NCBI GenBank assembly: GCA_902506565.1
Contig: LR732703.1
Span: 1,656,642 to 1,720,641, forward strand
Origin: Burkholderiales bacterium 8X
GTDB lineage: Bacteria; Pseudomonadota; Gammaproteobacteria; Burkholderiales; Burkholderiaceae_C
Reading direction: 5' to 3'
DNA: 64,000 nt
A model generated the notes under the pieces. That model was not told where the DNA came from and did no database searches. It saw only the letters and a list, made by a program, of their open reading frames with translations. The number at the start of each line of letters is the position of its first letter. Position 1 is the first letter of the stretch. The position numbers and the translations under genes were made by a program. Positions 35,777-45,111 of this stretch are shown here, piece after piece.

Positions 35777-37072
35777 ATGCTCCCACCCGACCACCCGTCC
35801 CGGCGCACACTGGCCGAAGAGGTTCATGCCCGGCCACCCGAGCCGCTGGGCACGCCGTGCCGAGCCACCTACGTCGCCGTGCTGATCGCACCGGAGGATC
35901 GGGAGCGCGAACGGGCGCAGGTCGCTCGGCTGTGCGTCGCGCATGGCGTGCCGCCGCCCGGCGCGGGCGTCACCCACTTCAGCACGCCACTCGGATCGTC
36001 ACGCTTCAAGTGGGAACGGCACGGCGAGTTCTCCGGCTTCACGCTGTTCGTGCCGGGCTCCGGCGCGCCGGCCTTCAGCAGCCCCGCTGCCGCGCTGTTG
36101 CCGGACGGCTGGCTCGCCGGGCTGCCCGGCACCACCATCGTCGCCGTGCATGCCGAGCTGATGCCCGCTCCGGCCGCGGCGCTCGATGCAGCCACGCTGG
36201 CGTCTTACTTCGACGGCAACATCGTGGTGGGCGGCGAGATCGGCGCCGCCACGGGGCTTGCCTACACGGATTTCCGGATTCACCCGGACGGCTTCGGGCG
36301 CTTCGTGGTGTGCAACCGCAACCTCACCGAGCGACAGGCCGGACGCACCTTGCAGCGTCTGTTCGAGATCGAGACCTACCGGATGATGGCGCTGCTCGCG
36401 CTGCCGATCGCGCATGTGCTGGCACCCCGGATTGCGGCCATCGAGAAATCGCTGGCCGAGCTGACGGCGCACATCGCGGCAGAGGGCGGCGCCGACGAGA
36501 ACCTGTTGCAAGCGCTGACCGGTCTCGCCGCCGAGATCGAGAACGGGCTGTCCACCAGTCAGTTTCGCTTCGGCGCCTGTCGTGCCTACCACGCGCTCGT
36601 CACTACGCGGATCGCCGAACTGCGCGAAACCCGCATCCCCGGCATCCAGCCGATCGAAGAGTTCATGGCCCGCCGGCTGACGCCGGCGGTCGCCACTTGC
36701 GCCACCGCTTCGCAGCGCTTGCACGACCTTTCCGAGCGGGTGGCACAAGCCAGCGGTCTCCTGTCCACCCGCGTCGACATCGCACGCGAACGCCAGAACC
36801 AGGCGCTGCTCGCATCGATGGACCGCCGGGCCAAGTTGCAGTTGCGCCTTCAACAGACCGTCGAGGGCTTGTCGGTCGCGGCCATCGTGTACTACGTGGC
36901 CGGCCTGCTCGGCTACCTGGCCAAAGCCGGCAAGGCCGGTGGGCTGCGGGTCGAACCCGACCTGCTGGTCGGACTGGCGATTCCGATCGTCGCGCTGGCC
37001 GTCATCTGGTCGGTGCGGCGGGCACGCCACCGATTGCATGCACGCGACGCCGCCAAGGATCACGGGTCGTGA
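35777..37072 (+). CDS. DUF3422 family protein
   Basis: 431 residues of the DUF3422 family: HPSRRTLAEEVHARPPEPL at the N-terminus, TRVDIARERQNQALLASMDR before the end, and two C-terminal transmembrane helices (about 365-385 and 393-413). Function unknown; the build (large cytoplasmic part, C-terminal helix pair) recalls membrane-anchored regulators. ATG 35777 fits the family start; GTG 35771 is also possible. The stop overlaps a GTG of the following hydrolase frame (37069-37072). Confidence 0.88.
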   Translation: MLPPDHPSRRTLAEEVHARPPEPLGTPCRATYVAVLIAPEDRERERAQVARLCVAHGVPPPGAGVTHFSTPLGSSRFKWERHGEFSGFTLFVPGSGAPAFSSPAAALLPDGWLAGLPGTTIVAVHAELMPAPAAALDAATLASYFDGNIVVGGEIGAATGLAYTDFRIHPDGFGRFVVCNRNLTERQAGRTLQRLFEIETYRMMALLALPIAHVLAPRIAAIEKSLAELTAHIAAEGGADENLLQALTGLAAEIENGLSTSQFRFGACRAYHALVTTRIAELRETRIPGIQPIEEFMARRLTPAVATCATASQRLHDLSERVAQASGLLSTRVDIARERQNQALLASMDRRAKLQLRLQQTVEGLSVAAIVYYVAGLLGYLAKAGKAGGLRVEPDLLVGLAIPIVALAVIWSVRRARHRLHARDAAKDHGS

Positions 37073-37074
37073 AC

Positions 37075-37983
37075 ATGCCAACATCCTCGTTGCCGCCGGC
37101 GGTCAGCGGCGAGCGCTTCGAATTCGACAGCCCGGCCGGACGGCTCAGTGCCTATGTCGCCGGCGAAGGCGCTCCGCTCCTGCTGGTGCACAGCATCAAC
37201 GCCTCCGCTTCGGCCGCCGAAATGCGGCCGCTCCACGAGCACTACCGCGCGAGGCGCACCGTGTTCTCGATCGACCTGCCGGGCTACGGCTTCTCCGATC
37301 GCAGCGACCGCGACTACACGCCACGCCTCATGACCGACGCCGTGCAGGCCGTCACCGAGCAGATCCGCGCGCGCTGCGGCCCGGCGCCGATCGATGCGCT
37401 GGCGCTGTCCCTGTCTTGCGAGTTCCTGGCCCGCGCCGCCGCCGAGGCGCCCGACCGATACCGAAGCGTCGCGCTGGTCAGTCCCACCGGCTTCCGTGGG
37501 CTCACCCCATGGCGAGCAGCGCCGGGCAGCACCCGTGGCAAGCCCTGGCTCTACCGTGCCCTGCACGGACCCGGCGCCGGCTGGGGCGGCGCGATCTTTC
37601 GCCAGCTCACCCGGCCGGGCGTGATTCGCTACTTCCTGGGGCGTACCTGGGGATCCAAACAGATCGACGAGACGCTCTGGGCCTACGACGTGGTCACCAC
37701 GAAAGCACCCGGCGCCGAGCACGCGCCGCTGCACTTTCTTTCAGCGAATCTGTTCAGCGCCGACATTCACACGATCTACGAACGACTCGGGATGCCGGTC
37801 TGGATGTCGCACGGCGTGCGCGGCGACTTCACCAACTATCAGGGCCAGGTGATCGTCGAGAAGCGCGCCAACTGGCGGTTCACGGTGTTCCCCACCGGCG
37901 CATTGCCCTACTTCGAAGTACCGCAGGACTTCTTCGACGCCTACGACGAGTTCATGCGCGCCGCGGCTCGGCAGACCGTCTGA
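37075..37983 (+). CDS. Alpha/beta-hydrolase fold protein with degenerate catalytic site
   Basis: About 302 residues with a clear alpha/beta-hydrolase layout: LLLVHSINASAS (oxyanion region), IDLPGYGFSDRS, and an elbow strand at 108-117. The usual Gly-x-Ser-x-Gly elbow reads S112-L-S114-C-E116. The C-terminal His motif (Gly-His-x-Pro in relatives) reads FPTGALPYFEVP, with Ala in place of His. The Ser is kept, but hydrolase activity through a classical triad looks unlikely. It starts 2 bases after the DUF3422 stop (ATG) or overlaps it (GTG 37069), so the two are co-translated. Confidence 0.78.
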   Translation: MPTSSLPPAVSGERFEFDSPAGRLSAYVAGEGAPLLLVHSINASASAAEMRPLHEHYRARRTVFSIDLPGYGFSDRSDRDYTPRLMTDAVQAVTEQIRARCGPAPIDALALSLSCEFLARAAAEAPDRYRSVALVSPTGFRGLTPWRAAPGSTRGKPWLYRALHGPGAGWGGAIFRQLTRPGVIRYFLGRTWGSKQIDETLWAYDVVTTKAPGAEHAPLHFLSANLFSADIHTIYERLGMPVWMSHGVRGDFTNYQGQVIVEKRANWRFTVFPTGALPYFEVPQDFFDAYDEFMRAAARQTV

Positions 37984-38019
37984 GCCAACGCGCGCCCATG
38001 CGCGCGGACGCGGCGAGTT

Positions 38020-38574
38020 CTACAAGCCCGCCGCTTCCTCGAACGAGACGACCGCGCCTTCGTCATCGCCGCTGGCCTCCTTCGAACCATCCTCGCCAAC
38101 GACCGCCGCTTCGACGGGCGCCAGCAACGTCCCCCGACACGCCGCCGACCCACAGCGGCACGGGTAATCCGACGCCGGCGAATCGTCATCGGTCGTCAGG
38201 CAATAGTCGATGAAGAGTTCATCCCCGGCATCCACCGCCACCAGCGTCTGGAACTTGAGCAGCATGTTGCCAGCTTCGTCGTATTCCTCGACCGCCTCGC
38301 AGTTCGGTTCGCACGAATGATTGAAGTGGCGAGTCGCGTTGCCGCCCTTGCCGCCGTCGATGGTCTCGCCGTTCGAGAGCGTGAATAGGTAGGTGAACTG
38401 GTTGTCCCAGTCGCGGCTGGCAACCTGCGCTGCCGTGTAGCGGCGGCCTTCGTAGAAGCCGAGGAAGGTGTCGGCGGGAACCGGCTGGGTCGCGAAGGCG
38501 CCGAGGCCGTGGACGCCGCTCGGTGCGACGCGGACAAAAGGAGTGGGGGATGGCTTGCTGCGTTGCCGGCTCAT
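38020..38574 (-). CDS. SET-domain protein (putative lysine methyltransferase)
   Basis: 184 residues. SET fold: VRVAPSGVHGLGAFATQPVP, GFYEGRRYTA, the knot motif HFNHSCEPNCEAV, GDELFIDYCL, and a post-SET cysteine cluster CRCGSAACRGTL. These motifs bind S-adenosylmethionine and the target lysine, as in eukaryotic histone methyltransferases and bacterial relatives that modify own or host proteins. The target here is unknown. The ATG overlaps the stop of the membrane protein gene (ATGA at 38571-38574). The C-terminal tail is acidic. Confidence 0.88.
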   Translation of the reverse strand: MSRQRSKPSPTPFVRVAPSGVHGLGAFATQPVPADTFLGFYEGRRYTAAQVASRDWDNQFTYLFTLSNGETIDGGKGGNATRHFNHSCEPNCEAVEEYDEAGNMLLKFQTLVAVDAGDELFIDYCLTTDDDSPASDYPCRCGSAACRGTLLAPVEAAVVGEDGSKEASGDDEGAVVSFEEAAGL

Positions 38575-39215
38575 GGAGAAATCGGTTCCTGAAGAGATGT
38601 CGAGAGTGGATGTGAAACGGAGTCCGGTGGCGCGACCACGCGGCCATCGGCAATGAACGAGTCGCCGACCAGCACCCGGAACTCGGTGCCGGGTGCGAAC
38701 CGGGGCAGCGCGAGCGAAGGCGAGAGCAGTTCGATCGAGGTCGTGCGTTCGACGCCCCGCGGCCAGACCTCGCCGGCCGGCACGCGCCAACGCGCCGAAA
38801 AACCTTCGGTGCCCAGCACCAGCGCCGCGTGATATTCATCCGGCGGCAGCGGCAGGTTCTTGGCCGGCACCTGCGACGGTCGCAAGGTCAACACCGCCCA
38901 GAGGTGCGCCTCGAACGCCGTCGCCGGGTCGAAGTCGCGCGGCTCCTGGAAGGCGCCCGGCCGCATCTTCCAGCGCCGGACGAGCCACGCGATGATGTTG
39001 CCGACGATGGGTACCCACATCACCATCAACAGCGTGCCGATGTCGCGCGTGGTGGAGCCGGGTGTCGCCCATTGCCGCATCGCCGCGCCGGCGACCGCGA
39101 CCGACAGCAGGATGACGACGATGAGTCGCCGCCGTGAAGCGAGGGTGGATGTCTGCGCCGGAGGCGTCGGATTCGAGGGAGGCGTCGAATTCGGTGGGGT
39201 GGGAATGTCAGGCAA
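38571..39215 (-). CDS. Two-helix membrane protein coupled to the SET gene
   Basis: 214 residues: Pro/Thr-rich cytoplasmic N-terminus, two transmembrane helices (about 30-46 and 60-79), then a soluble domain beginning RPGAFQEPRDFDPATAFEAHLW. I do not recognise a family. Its stop overlaps the SET start, so the proteins are made together; a structural or targeting link is possible but unproven. Confidence 0.7.
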   Translation of the reverse strand: MPDIPTPPNSTPPSNPTPPAQTSTLASRRRLIVVILLSVAVAGAAMRQWATPGSTTRDIGTLLMVMWVPIVGNIIAWLVRRWKMRPGAFQEPRDFDPATAFEAHLWAVLTLRPSQVPAKNLPLPPDEYHAALVLGTEGFSARWRVPAGEVWPRGVERTTSIELLSPSLALPRFAPGTEFRVLVGDSFIADGRVVAPPDSVSHPLSTSLQEPISP

Positions 39216-39408
39216 TGCGGTCAGGGAGAATTTCGAATGGGGAGGTCAGACCCGGGTCGATTGCGAAAAAAGAGCTAAACGGAATAGGAAGACTTTGGCA
39301 AGCAGGGCGTCCGATCATGACCCACCACCCGAACAATACGTGAATGAAAGACCAGGGCGCGGCCTTTTTTCCGGCATCGAACGGGGCTCGCGCGATCAGA
39401 ATAGTTGA

Positions 39409-40365
39409 ATGCGCAAATCCATTTCCGAAGCCAGCCTGCTCCTGGTCGACGACGACCCGACCATCATCCAGCTGCTCAGCCGGATTCTTTCGAACTACAG
39501 CTCGGTCCGCTTCGCGACCACCGGCGCCGATGCGCTCCGCTTGGCACGCGAAGACCCGCCCGACCTGATCCTGCTGGATGCGCAAATGGGCGACATGAGC
39601 GGCCTTCAGGTGTGCGAGGCACTGAAGGCGGACGAGGCGCTCGCCGGCGTGCCGGTGATCTTCGTGAGCAGCCACCAGGAGGCCGAGCTCGAGGTGGCCG
39701 TGCTCAAGATGGGCGCGGTCGACTTCATCCGCAAGCCCTTCAATGCCTCGCAGGTGACGGCGCGGGTCAATACCCAGCTGCAGCTCAAGCGCCTGGCGGA
39801 CGACCTGCGCAAGCAGTCGCGGGTCGACGGCGATACCGGCCTCGGCAACCAGGCCGCCTGCGACCAGATGCTGCTGCGCGAGCTGGCACGGGCGCACGAG
39901 GCCGGGCAGAGCATCTGCTTCGCGCTGGTCGATATCGATTTCTCGAAGTCCTACGAATCGCTCTACGGGCCCAACCTGGCGCAAGCCTCGATCGCGGCGG
40001 TGGCCGAGACCCTTCGCCGCAATGCACGCAGGGCCGGCGACTACGTGGCGCGATTGGCGCGCGACAAGTTCGCGCTGATCCTGCCGGACACCGATGCCGA
40101 GGGTGGGCTGCACGTGGTGCACCGGGTGCTCGACGCGGTCGAGGCGCTCGACATCAGCCACCAGGGTTCGTCGGTGTCCCGCCATCTCACCTGCAGTGCC
40201 GGCGTGGCCTGCCTCGCTGCACCGGCTGCCGGTGCAGCGGATGCGTCCGAGCTGCTGTCCCGCGCCGCGGCAGATGCCTTGTCGCAGGCCAAGCTGGGCG
40301 GCCGCGCGCAGGCCGTGCTGGCCTCGCCCGAAGCGCCGGGAGCCGACCCGCTCCTGCTGCCTTGA
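39409..40365 (+). CDS. Response regulator with degenerate GGDEF domain
   Basis: 318 residues. N-terminal receiver domain (LLLVDDDPTI, phosphoacceptor D57 in LLDAQMGDM, Lys in FIRKPF). The C-terminal domain follows the GGDEF fold (VDGDTGLGNQAACDQML, VDIDFSKSYESLYG), but the signature is A217-R-D-K-F221 instead of GGDEF, so diguanylate cyclase activity is not expected. It probably acts as an output or scaffold domain. The stop overlaps the TTG start of the hybrid kinase (TTGA at 40362-40365), marking a kinase-regulator pair. Confidence 0.88.
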   Translation: MRKSISEASLLLVDDDPTIIQLLSRILSNYSSVRFATTGADALRLAREDPPDLILLDAQMGDMSGLQVCEALKADEALAGVPVIFVSSHQEAELEVAVLKMGAVDFIRKPFNASQVTARVNTQLQLKRLADDLRKQSRVDGDTGLGNQAACDQMLLRELARAHEAGQSICFALVDIDFSKSYESLYGPNLAQASIAAVAETLRRNARRAGDYVARLARDKFALILPDTDAEGGLHVVHRVLDAVEALDISHQGSSVSRHLTCSAGVACLAAPAAGAADASELLSRAAADALSQAKLGGRAQAVLASPEAPGADPLLLP

Positions 40366-43300
40366 AAACCTTGCTGGGTCGACCGCTGGCCTGGTTGGTC
40401 GCCGGGCTGTGCGCTGCCTCGGCCGCCGGCTATTGGCAGGCCGCGAGCAACGAAGCCGAGATGGCGCAGCGCTTCGACAACCTGTCGCGGCGCGCCGTCG
40501 AACAGCTGGCCGACCGGATGCAGACCTACGACTACGGCCTCCTGGGCGCGCGCGGGGCCGTGATCTCGGCCGGCGGCGAATACGCCATCACCCGCCAGCG
40601 CTTTGCCCAGTACAGCGCCTCGCGCGACCTGGAGCGCGAGTTCCCCGGCGCGCGCGGCATCGGCTTCGTGCGCCGCGTGCCGGCGTCGCAAGAAGAAGCT
40701 TTCGTCGCCGAGGCCCGGCGCGATGGGCGGCCGGATTTCAAGGTCCGCCAGATCGAGCCGAACCCCGGCGAGCGGTACGTGGTGCAGTTCCTGGAGCCGG
40801 GCGGGGCAAACGATGCCGCGGTCGGGCTGGACATCGCCTCGGAGCCCAAGCGCCGCGAGGCCGCCGAGCGGGCGATGCTCAGCGGCCATGCCACGCTTTC
40901 GGCGCCGATCACGCTGATCGACCGGAACTCCGGCAACCTGCGCGCCTTCCTGCTGTTGCTCCCGGTGATGAGAGGCGATGTGTCGCCGAGCGCCTTGCGA
41001 CAGCGCCTGCGCGAGCCCTTGCCCGAGGCGCGGGCACGGCAGGAGACCGTGGGCTGGGTCTTCAGTCCGCTGGTCATCGACGAGGTGCTCAAGGGCTTCG
41101 ACTTCCAGGACGGCGAGTTCTCGCTGGCGCTCTACGACAGCACCGACCCGCAGAAGCCCGAGCGCTTCTATGCGTCGGCGAGCGCAGGCAATGTTTACAG
41201 CCGGCTGCCGAAGGTCGTGTTGCCGCTGAAGCAGTTCGGCCGCGACTGGACGGTCGAGGTGGCGGCGCGGCCACCCTTCCTGCGCCTTCTCAACCTGCGC
41301 AATCCCTGGGCGGTGTTCGGCATCGGTACGGCGCTGACCATGCTGGCCGTGTTCCTGTCGTACATGCGCAAGGTGACCGGGCGCCGCACCGAGCTGGCGA
41401 GCGAGCAACGGTCGCGGCTCGCGGCCATCGTCGCGAGCTCGAACGACGCGATCATCGGCCGCCGCCTCGACGGCACCATCACCGACTGGAATCCCGCGGC
41501 CGCGGCCATCTTCGGCTACGAAGCGGAAGAAGCGGTCGGCCAGTCGATCTACGAGCTCCTGGTGCCGCCCGAGCAATTGGTCGAGGAGCAGGAGATCAAT
41601 GCCCATATCGCGAGCAGCCATCCGGTCGCCGCCTTCGAGACGGTGCGGCGGCGGCGCGACGGACGGATGGTGACCGTGTCGATCGCGGCGGCGCCGATCC
41701 GCTCGGCCAACGGACGGGTCATCGGCGCGGCGCAGACCTTGCGCGACATCACGCACGACATCGCGGCCAAGGCCCGCATCCTCGAACTGAACGCCACGCT
41801 CGAGCAGCAGGTCGCCGAGCGGACTGCCGAAGTGCGGGCACTGTCGGCACGCGAGCGGGCGCTGCTGGCGGGCGCCGGCAGCGCGATCATCGCGACCGAC
41901 GCAAAGGGCCGGGTGACGCTCTTCAATCCGGCGGCCGAGGCGCTGCTCGGCTACAAGGCGGCGGAGGTGGTCAACAAGCTCAGCATGAACCGCTTCCACG
42001 ATGCGGCCGAGGTGCACGAGCGCACCACCAGGATCACGGCCCGGCTGGGTCGGCCGCTGGAGGTGGGCGAGGTGTTCTCGGCCGGCAAGTCGCGCTCCGG
42101 CGGCGACCTCGAATGGACGTACGTGCGCAAGGACGGCACCCGCGTGCCGGTGCATCTCAACGTGAGCCCGCTGCGCAATGTCGAGGGCCGCATCACCGGC
42201 TTCGTCGCGATCGCAGCCGACCTGTCCGAGCGCAAGCGTGCCGAAGAGGCGGCCCGCGACAACGAGCGCTTCATGCGGATCGTGACGGACAACATCCCGG
42301 GCGTGGTCGCCTACTGGACCCGCGACATGGTCTGCACCTTCGCCAACAGCGCCTACGAGCGCTGGCTGGGCATCAAGCCCGAACAGATGATCGGCATGAC
42401 GCAGCTGCAGGTGACCGGGCCCGAGCTGTTCGAACTGAACGAGCCGTTCATGCTCGCCGCCATCGACGGCCGCGAGCAGCGGGTGGAGCGAACCCGCCAG
42501 CTGGCGGACGGCAGCACGGTGCATTACTGGTTGCACTACATCCCCGACCGCGACGAGAACGGCGCGGTCAAGGGCTTCATCTCGGTCGCGGTGGATGTCA
42601 CCGAGATGAAGCAGGCGCAGAACCAGCTCGAGACCCTGAACCTGGCACTCAACGAGCGCAGCGCGCAGGCCGAGTCGGCCAGCCGCGCCAAGAGCGACTT
42701 CCTGGCCAACATGAGCCACGAGATCCGCTCGCCGCTGAACGCGGTGGTGGGCCTTGCGTACCTGCTGCGGCAGACGCCGCTCGATGCGCGCCAGCGCAAC
42801 TACCTCGAGAAGATCGAGGGCGCGAGCAGCTCGCTCCTGAGCGTCATCAACGACATCCTCGACATCTCCAAGATCGAGGCCGGCCAGATGGTGCTGGACG
42901 AGCACGAGTTCGAGCTCGCGACCCTGCTGGACGATGCGATCTCGATGATGGCGGTCAATGCCGACCTCAAGGGCGTGGCCTTGTTGCTCGATCCGCAGGA
43001 GGGGCTTCCGGCCCGGCTTCGCGGCGACCCGGGGCGGCTTCGGCAGATCGTGGTCAACCTGCTGAGCAACGCCATCAAGTTCACCGCCGAGGGCGCGGTG
43101 CGGCTCGAAGTGCAGAAAGAAGTCGAGGAGGGCGGGCGTATCTGGCTTCGGTTCGCCGTCCACGACACCGGCATCGGCATCGCGCCGGATGTCGTCGAAC
43201 GGCTGTTCACGCCGTTTACCCAGGCCGACATGTCGACCACACGGCGCTTCGGCGGCACCGGGCTGGGCCTGTCGATCGTCAAGCAGCTCACGGCGTTGAT

Positions 43301-44477
43301 GGAAGGCACCTACGGCGTCAACAGCACGCCCGGCGAGGGCAGCGAGTTCTGGGTGGTCTTGCCGCTCATGCTCATCGACACCGGCGCGAATGCGGCGGCG
43401 TCGCCCGGCGGCTTGCCGAACCGGCCCTCGGTGCGGCCGGTGTCGGGCACCCGGCTCGCGGGCGCTCGGGTGCTGGTGGTCGACGACAGCCCGATCAACC
43501 TCGAGGTCTGCCAGCACATCCTCGAACGCGAGGGTGCGACCGTCGAGCTGGCCAACAACGGACTCGAAGGCCTGCAGGCGGTGCGGGATGCGCGCATGGA
43601 TTTCGACGTGGTGCTGATGGACGTCCACATGCCGGTGCTCGATGGCCACGAGGCGACCCGGCAGATCCGCCGCGAGCCGGGCCATGCCCGGCTGCCGGTG
43701 GTGGCGCTCACCGCGAGCGCGCTGGTCGCCGAGCGGGACCGTGCGATCGAGGCCGGCATGAACGACTTCATCAGCAAGCCTTTCGATGCGGAAGCCTTGA
43801 TCCGATGCGTGCGCAGGTATGCCGATCGTGGGCTCGGCGGCGGCAGCTCGGAGCCGGGCGGGCTGCATGACGAGCTGGGCTCGATCCCGTCGGGCTGGCC
43901 GCGCATCGAAGGCATCGATGCGACCGATTCGCACGCGCGTCTGGGCGGCGATGCCGAGTTGCTTCGAAGCGTGCTCCGAAGGCTGCTGGACGACGCGCTC
44001 GAACTCGCGCCGCTTCCGGGCGGGCCGATCCTGAAGGGGCCGAGCCTCGCGGCCAGGCTGCACAAGATGCGCGGCAGCGCCGGCATGATCGGCGCGCTGC
44101 GGGTGAGCGAACTGGCGAGCGCCGCGGAGGCCTCGGTCAAGGCCGGCAACGACGAGCAGGCGCAGTCGTTGATGCGGTCGCTCGGCGCGGCCTTGCGGCA
44201 GCTGCGCTTGTCGAGCAAGGACTTCCTCGACGCCGGCCAGGCCGAACCCGACCTGTCGTTCGATGCGAGCACGCCTTCGCTGACCGTTGATCGGCTGGAG
44301 CCGCTCCTGGACGCGCTGCGCACCCAGAGCATCTCGGCCCTCCAGCTCTTCGACGACCTGGCGCCGTCGCTGCGAGCCACGCTCGGCGCGGCCCCGTTCG
44401 CGGCGCTGCGCCAGGCGGTCGAGAACCTGCAGTTCCCGCGGGCGGTCGACATGCTGGAGGCGGTGGACGTCGGCTGA
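40362..44477 (+). CDS. CHASE/PAS hybrid histidine kinase with REC and HPt
   Basis: About 1371 residues from TTG 40362. Order: TM helix (about 5-22); periplasmic CHASE domain (about 60-290) for small-molecule sensing; second TM (about 314-336); three PAS domains (about 350-470, 497-620, 634-755); HisKA with phospho-His H786 (NMSHEIRSPLNAV); HATPase (about 886-1003, DTGIGIAP, GTGLGLSIV); receiver with D1087 (VVLMDVHMPV); HPt with H1234 (LHKMRGSAGM). All relay steps are in one protein, so the phosphate can pass to the separate regulator encoded just upstream. The signal is unknown. Confidence 0.93.
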   Translation: MKTLLGRPLAWLVAGLCAASAAGYWQAASNEAEMAQRFDNLSRRAVEQLADRMQTYDYGLLGARGAVISAGGEYAITRQRFAQYSASRDLEREFPGARGIGFVRRVPASQEEAFVAEARRDGRPDFKVRQIEPNPGERYVVQFLEPGGANDAAVGLDIASEPKRREAAERAMLSGHATLSAPITLIDRNSGNLRAFLLLLPVMRGDVSPSALRQRLREPLPEARARQETVGWVFSPLVIDEVLKGFDFQDGEFSLALYDSTDPQKPERFYASASAGNVYSRLPKVVLPLKQFGRDWTVEVAARPPFLRLLNLRNPWAVFGIGTALTMLAVFLSYMRKVTGRRTELASEQRSRLAAIVASSNDAIIGRRLDGTITDWNPAAAAIFGYEAEEAVGQSIYELLVPPEQLVEEQEINAHIASSHPVAAFETVRRRRDGRMVTVSIAAAPIRSANGRVIGAAQTLRDITHDIAAKARILELNATLEQQVAERTAEVRALSARERALLAGAGSAIIATDAKGRVTLFNPAAEALLGYKAAEVVNKLSMNRFHDAAEVHERTTRITARLGRPLEVGEVFSAGKSRSGGDLEWTYVRKDGTRVPVHLNVSPLRNVEGRITGFVAIAADLSERKRAEEAARDNERFMRIVTDNIPGVVAYWTRDMVCTFANSAYERWLGIKPEQMIGMTQLQVTGPELFELNEPFMLAAIDGREQRVERTRQLADGSTVHYWLHYIPDRDENGAVKGFISVAVDVTEMKQAQNQLETLNLALNERSAQAESASRAKSDFLANMSHEIRSPLNAVVGLAYLLRQTPLDARQRNYLEKIEGASSSLLSVINDILDISKIEAGQMVLDEHEFELATLLDDAISMMAVNADLKGVALLLDPQEGLPARLRGDPGRLRQIVVNLLSNAIKFTAEGAVRLEVQKEVEEGGRIWLRFAVHDTGIGIAPDVVERLFTPFTQADMSTTRRFGGTGLGLSIVKQLTALMEGTYGVNSTPGEGSEFWVVLPLMLIDTGANAAASPGGLPNRPSVRPVSGTRLAGARVLVVDDSPINLEVCQHILEREGATVELANNGLEGLQAVRDARMDFDVVLMDVHMPVLDGHEATRQIRREPGHARLPVVALTASALVAERDRAIEAGMNDFISKPFDAEALIRCVRRYADRGLGGGSSEPGGLHDELGSIPSGWPRIEGIDATDSHARLGGDAELLRSVLRRLLDDALELAPLPGGPILKGPSLAARLHKMRGSAGMIGALRVSELASAAEASVKAGNDEQAQSLMRSLGAALRQLRLSSKDFLDAGQAEPDLSFDASTPSLTVDRLEPLLDALRTQSISALQLFDDLAPSLRATLGAAPFAALRQAVENLQFPRAVDMLEAVDVG

Positions 44478-44495
44478 CCGGCGTCTGCCGGTCGC

Positions 44496-44885
44496 TCAGT
44501 CGGGCGGCAGGCGCCGGGCCTTCGCGGCCCGGCGGCGCTGGAGCATCAGCGCGTAGGCGACGAAGTTGAGGGCGGCCACGACGATGCCGAAGCTGATCTG
44601 GAGTTCGCGGGTCAGGCCTTCGGGGTAGATCACGGCGACCAGGTAGTGTTCGATGAAGCCGCCCTGGTAGCCGGCTTGCCCGGCGGCGCGCCGGAGCTGA
44701 TTCTCGAGCGGGGTCAGGGGGCAGATCCATCCGGCCCAGGCGACCCACGCGCCCCAGGCGACCGCGGGCAGGTGCAGCCAGGCGAGCCGCGGCCAGCGGA
44801 AGACCAGCAGGCCGCCGGAAAGCACGAAGAGGATGAAGAGGCCGTGCAGCACCAGCACGGCGTCGGCGAGGAGGCGGGAGTTCAT
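44496..44885 (-). CDS. DUF2784 membrane protein
   Basis: 129 residues with three to four helices and the DUF2784 pattern: LADAVLVLHGLFILFVLSGG, then PLTPLENQLRRAAGQAGYQG and IEHYL. Function unknown. The ATG at 44885 begins the first helix; the longer frame upstream overlaps the alaS promoter region. Convergent with the hybrid kinase (18 bases apart). Confidence 0.87.
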   Translation of the reverse strand: MNSRLLADAVLVLHGLFILFVLSGGLLVFRWPRLAWLHLPAVAWGAWVAWAGWICPLTPLENQLRRAAGQAGYQGGFIEHYLVAVIYPEGLTRELQISFGIVVAALNFVAYALMLQRRRAAKARRLPPD

Positions 44886-45008
44886 CGGCGATGCCCCGCA
44901 TCGGCCGGAGCCGGCGGGTGGGCGATCGGGGAAGCAAGGCTCGCGTTCATGCTTTTCAGCATAGCGCCCGCATACCCTCCCGAAGCGGTCCATTTCGAGG
45001 TGCAAACC

Positions 45009-45014
45009 TATAAT
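45009..45014 (+). promoter_or_regulatory. Consensus -10 element (TATAAT) of alaS
   Basis: A perfect TATAAT 98 bases upstream of the alaS ATG. No good -35 is visible 16-18 bases ahead (cggtcc). The roughly 90-base leader could allow control of alaS at the mRNA level. Confidence 0.55.
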
Positions 45015-45111
45015 CGCCGCCTCCAGCAACCAAGCCTAATCAAGCAAGTCCGGTGGGTTCGACGCAGGTGCTGCCAGCAGCCGGCCGGCCCTGCCGCCAG
45101 ACGAATCCAAG

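Noticed and set aside
35560..37983. An 807-codon + strand frame suggesting a large fusion with the hydrolase
   Set aside because: Only the last 302 codons carry homology. The first part overlaps tRNA-Gly and the DUF3422 gene in another frame.
40041..44063. 1340-codon - strand frame opposite the hybrid kinase
   Set aside because: Shadow of the kinase gene; no start, no domain, and the kinase has all its motifs.
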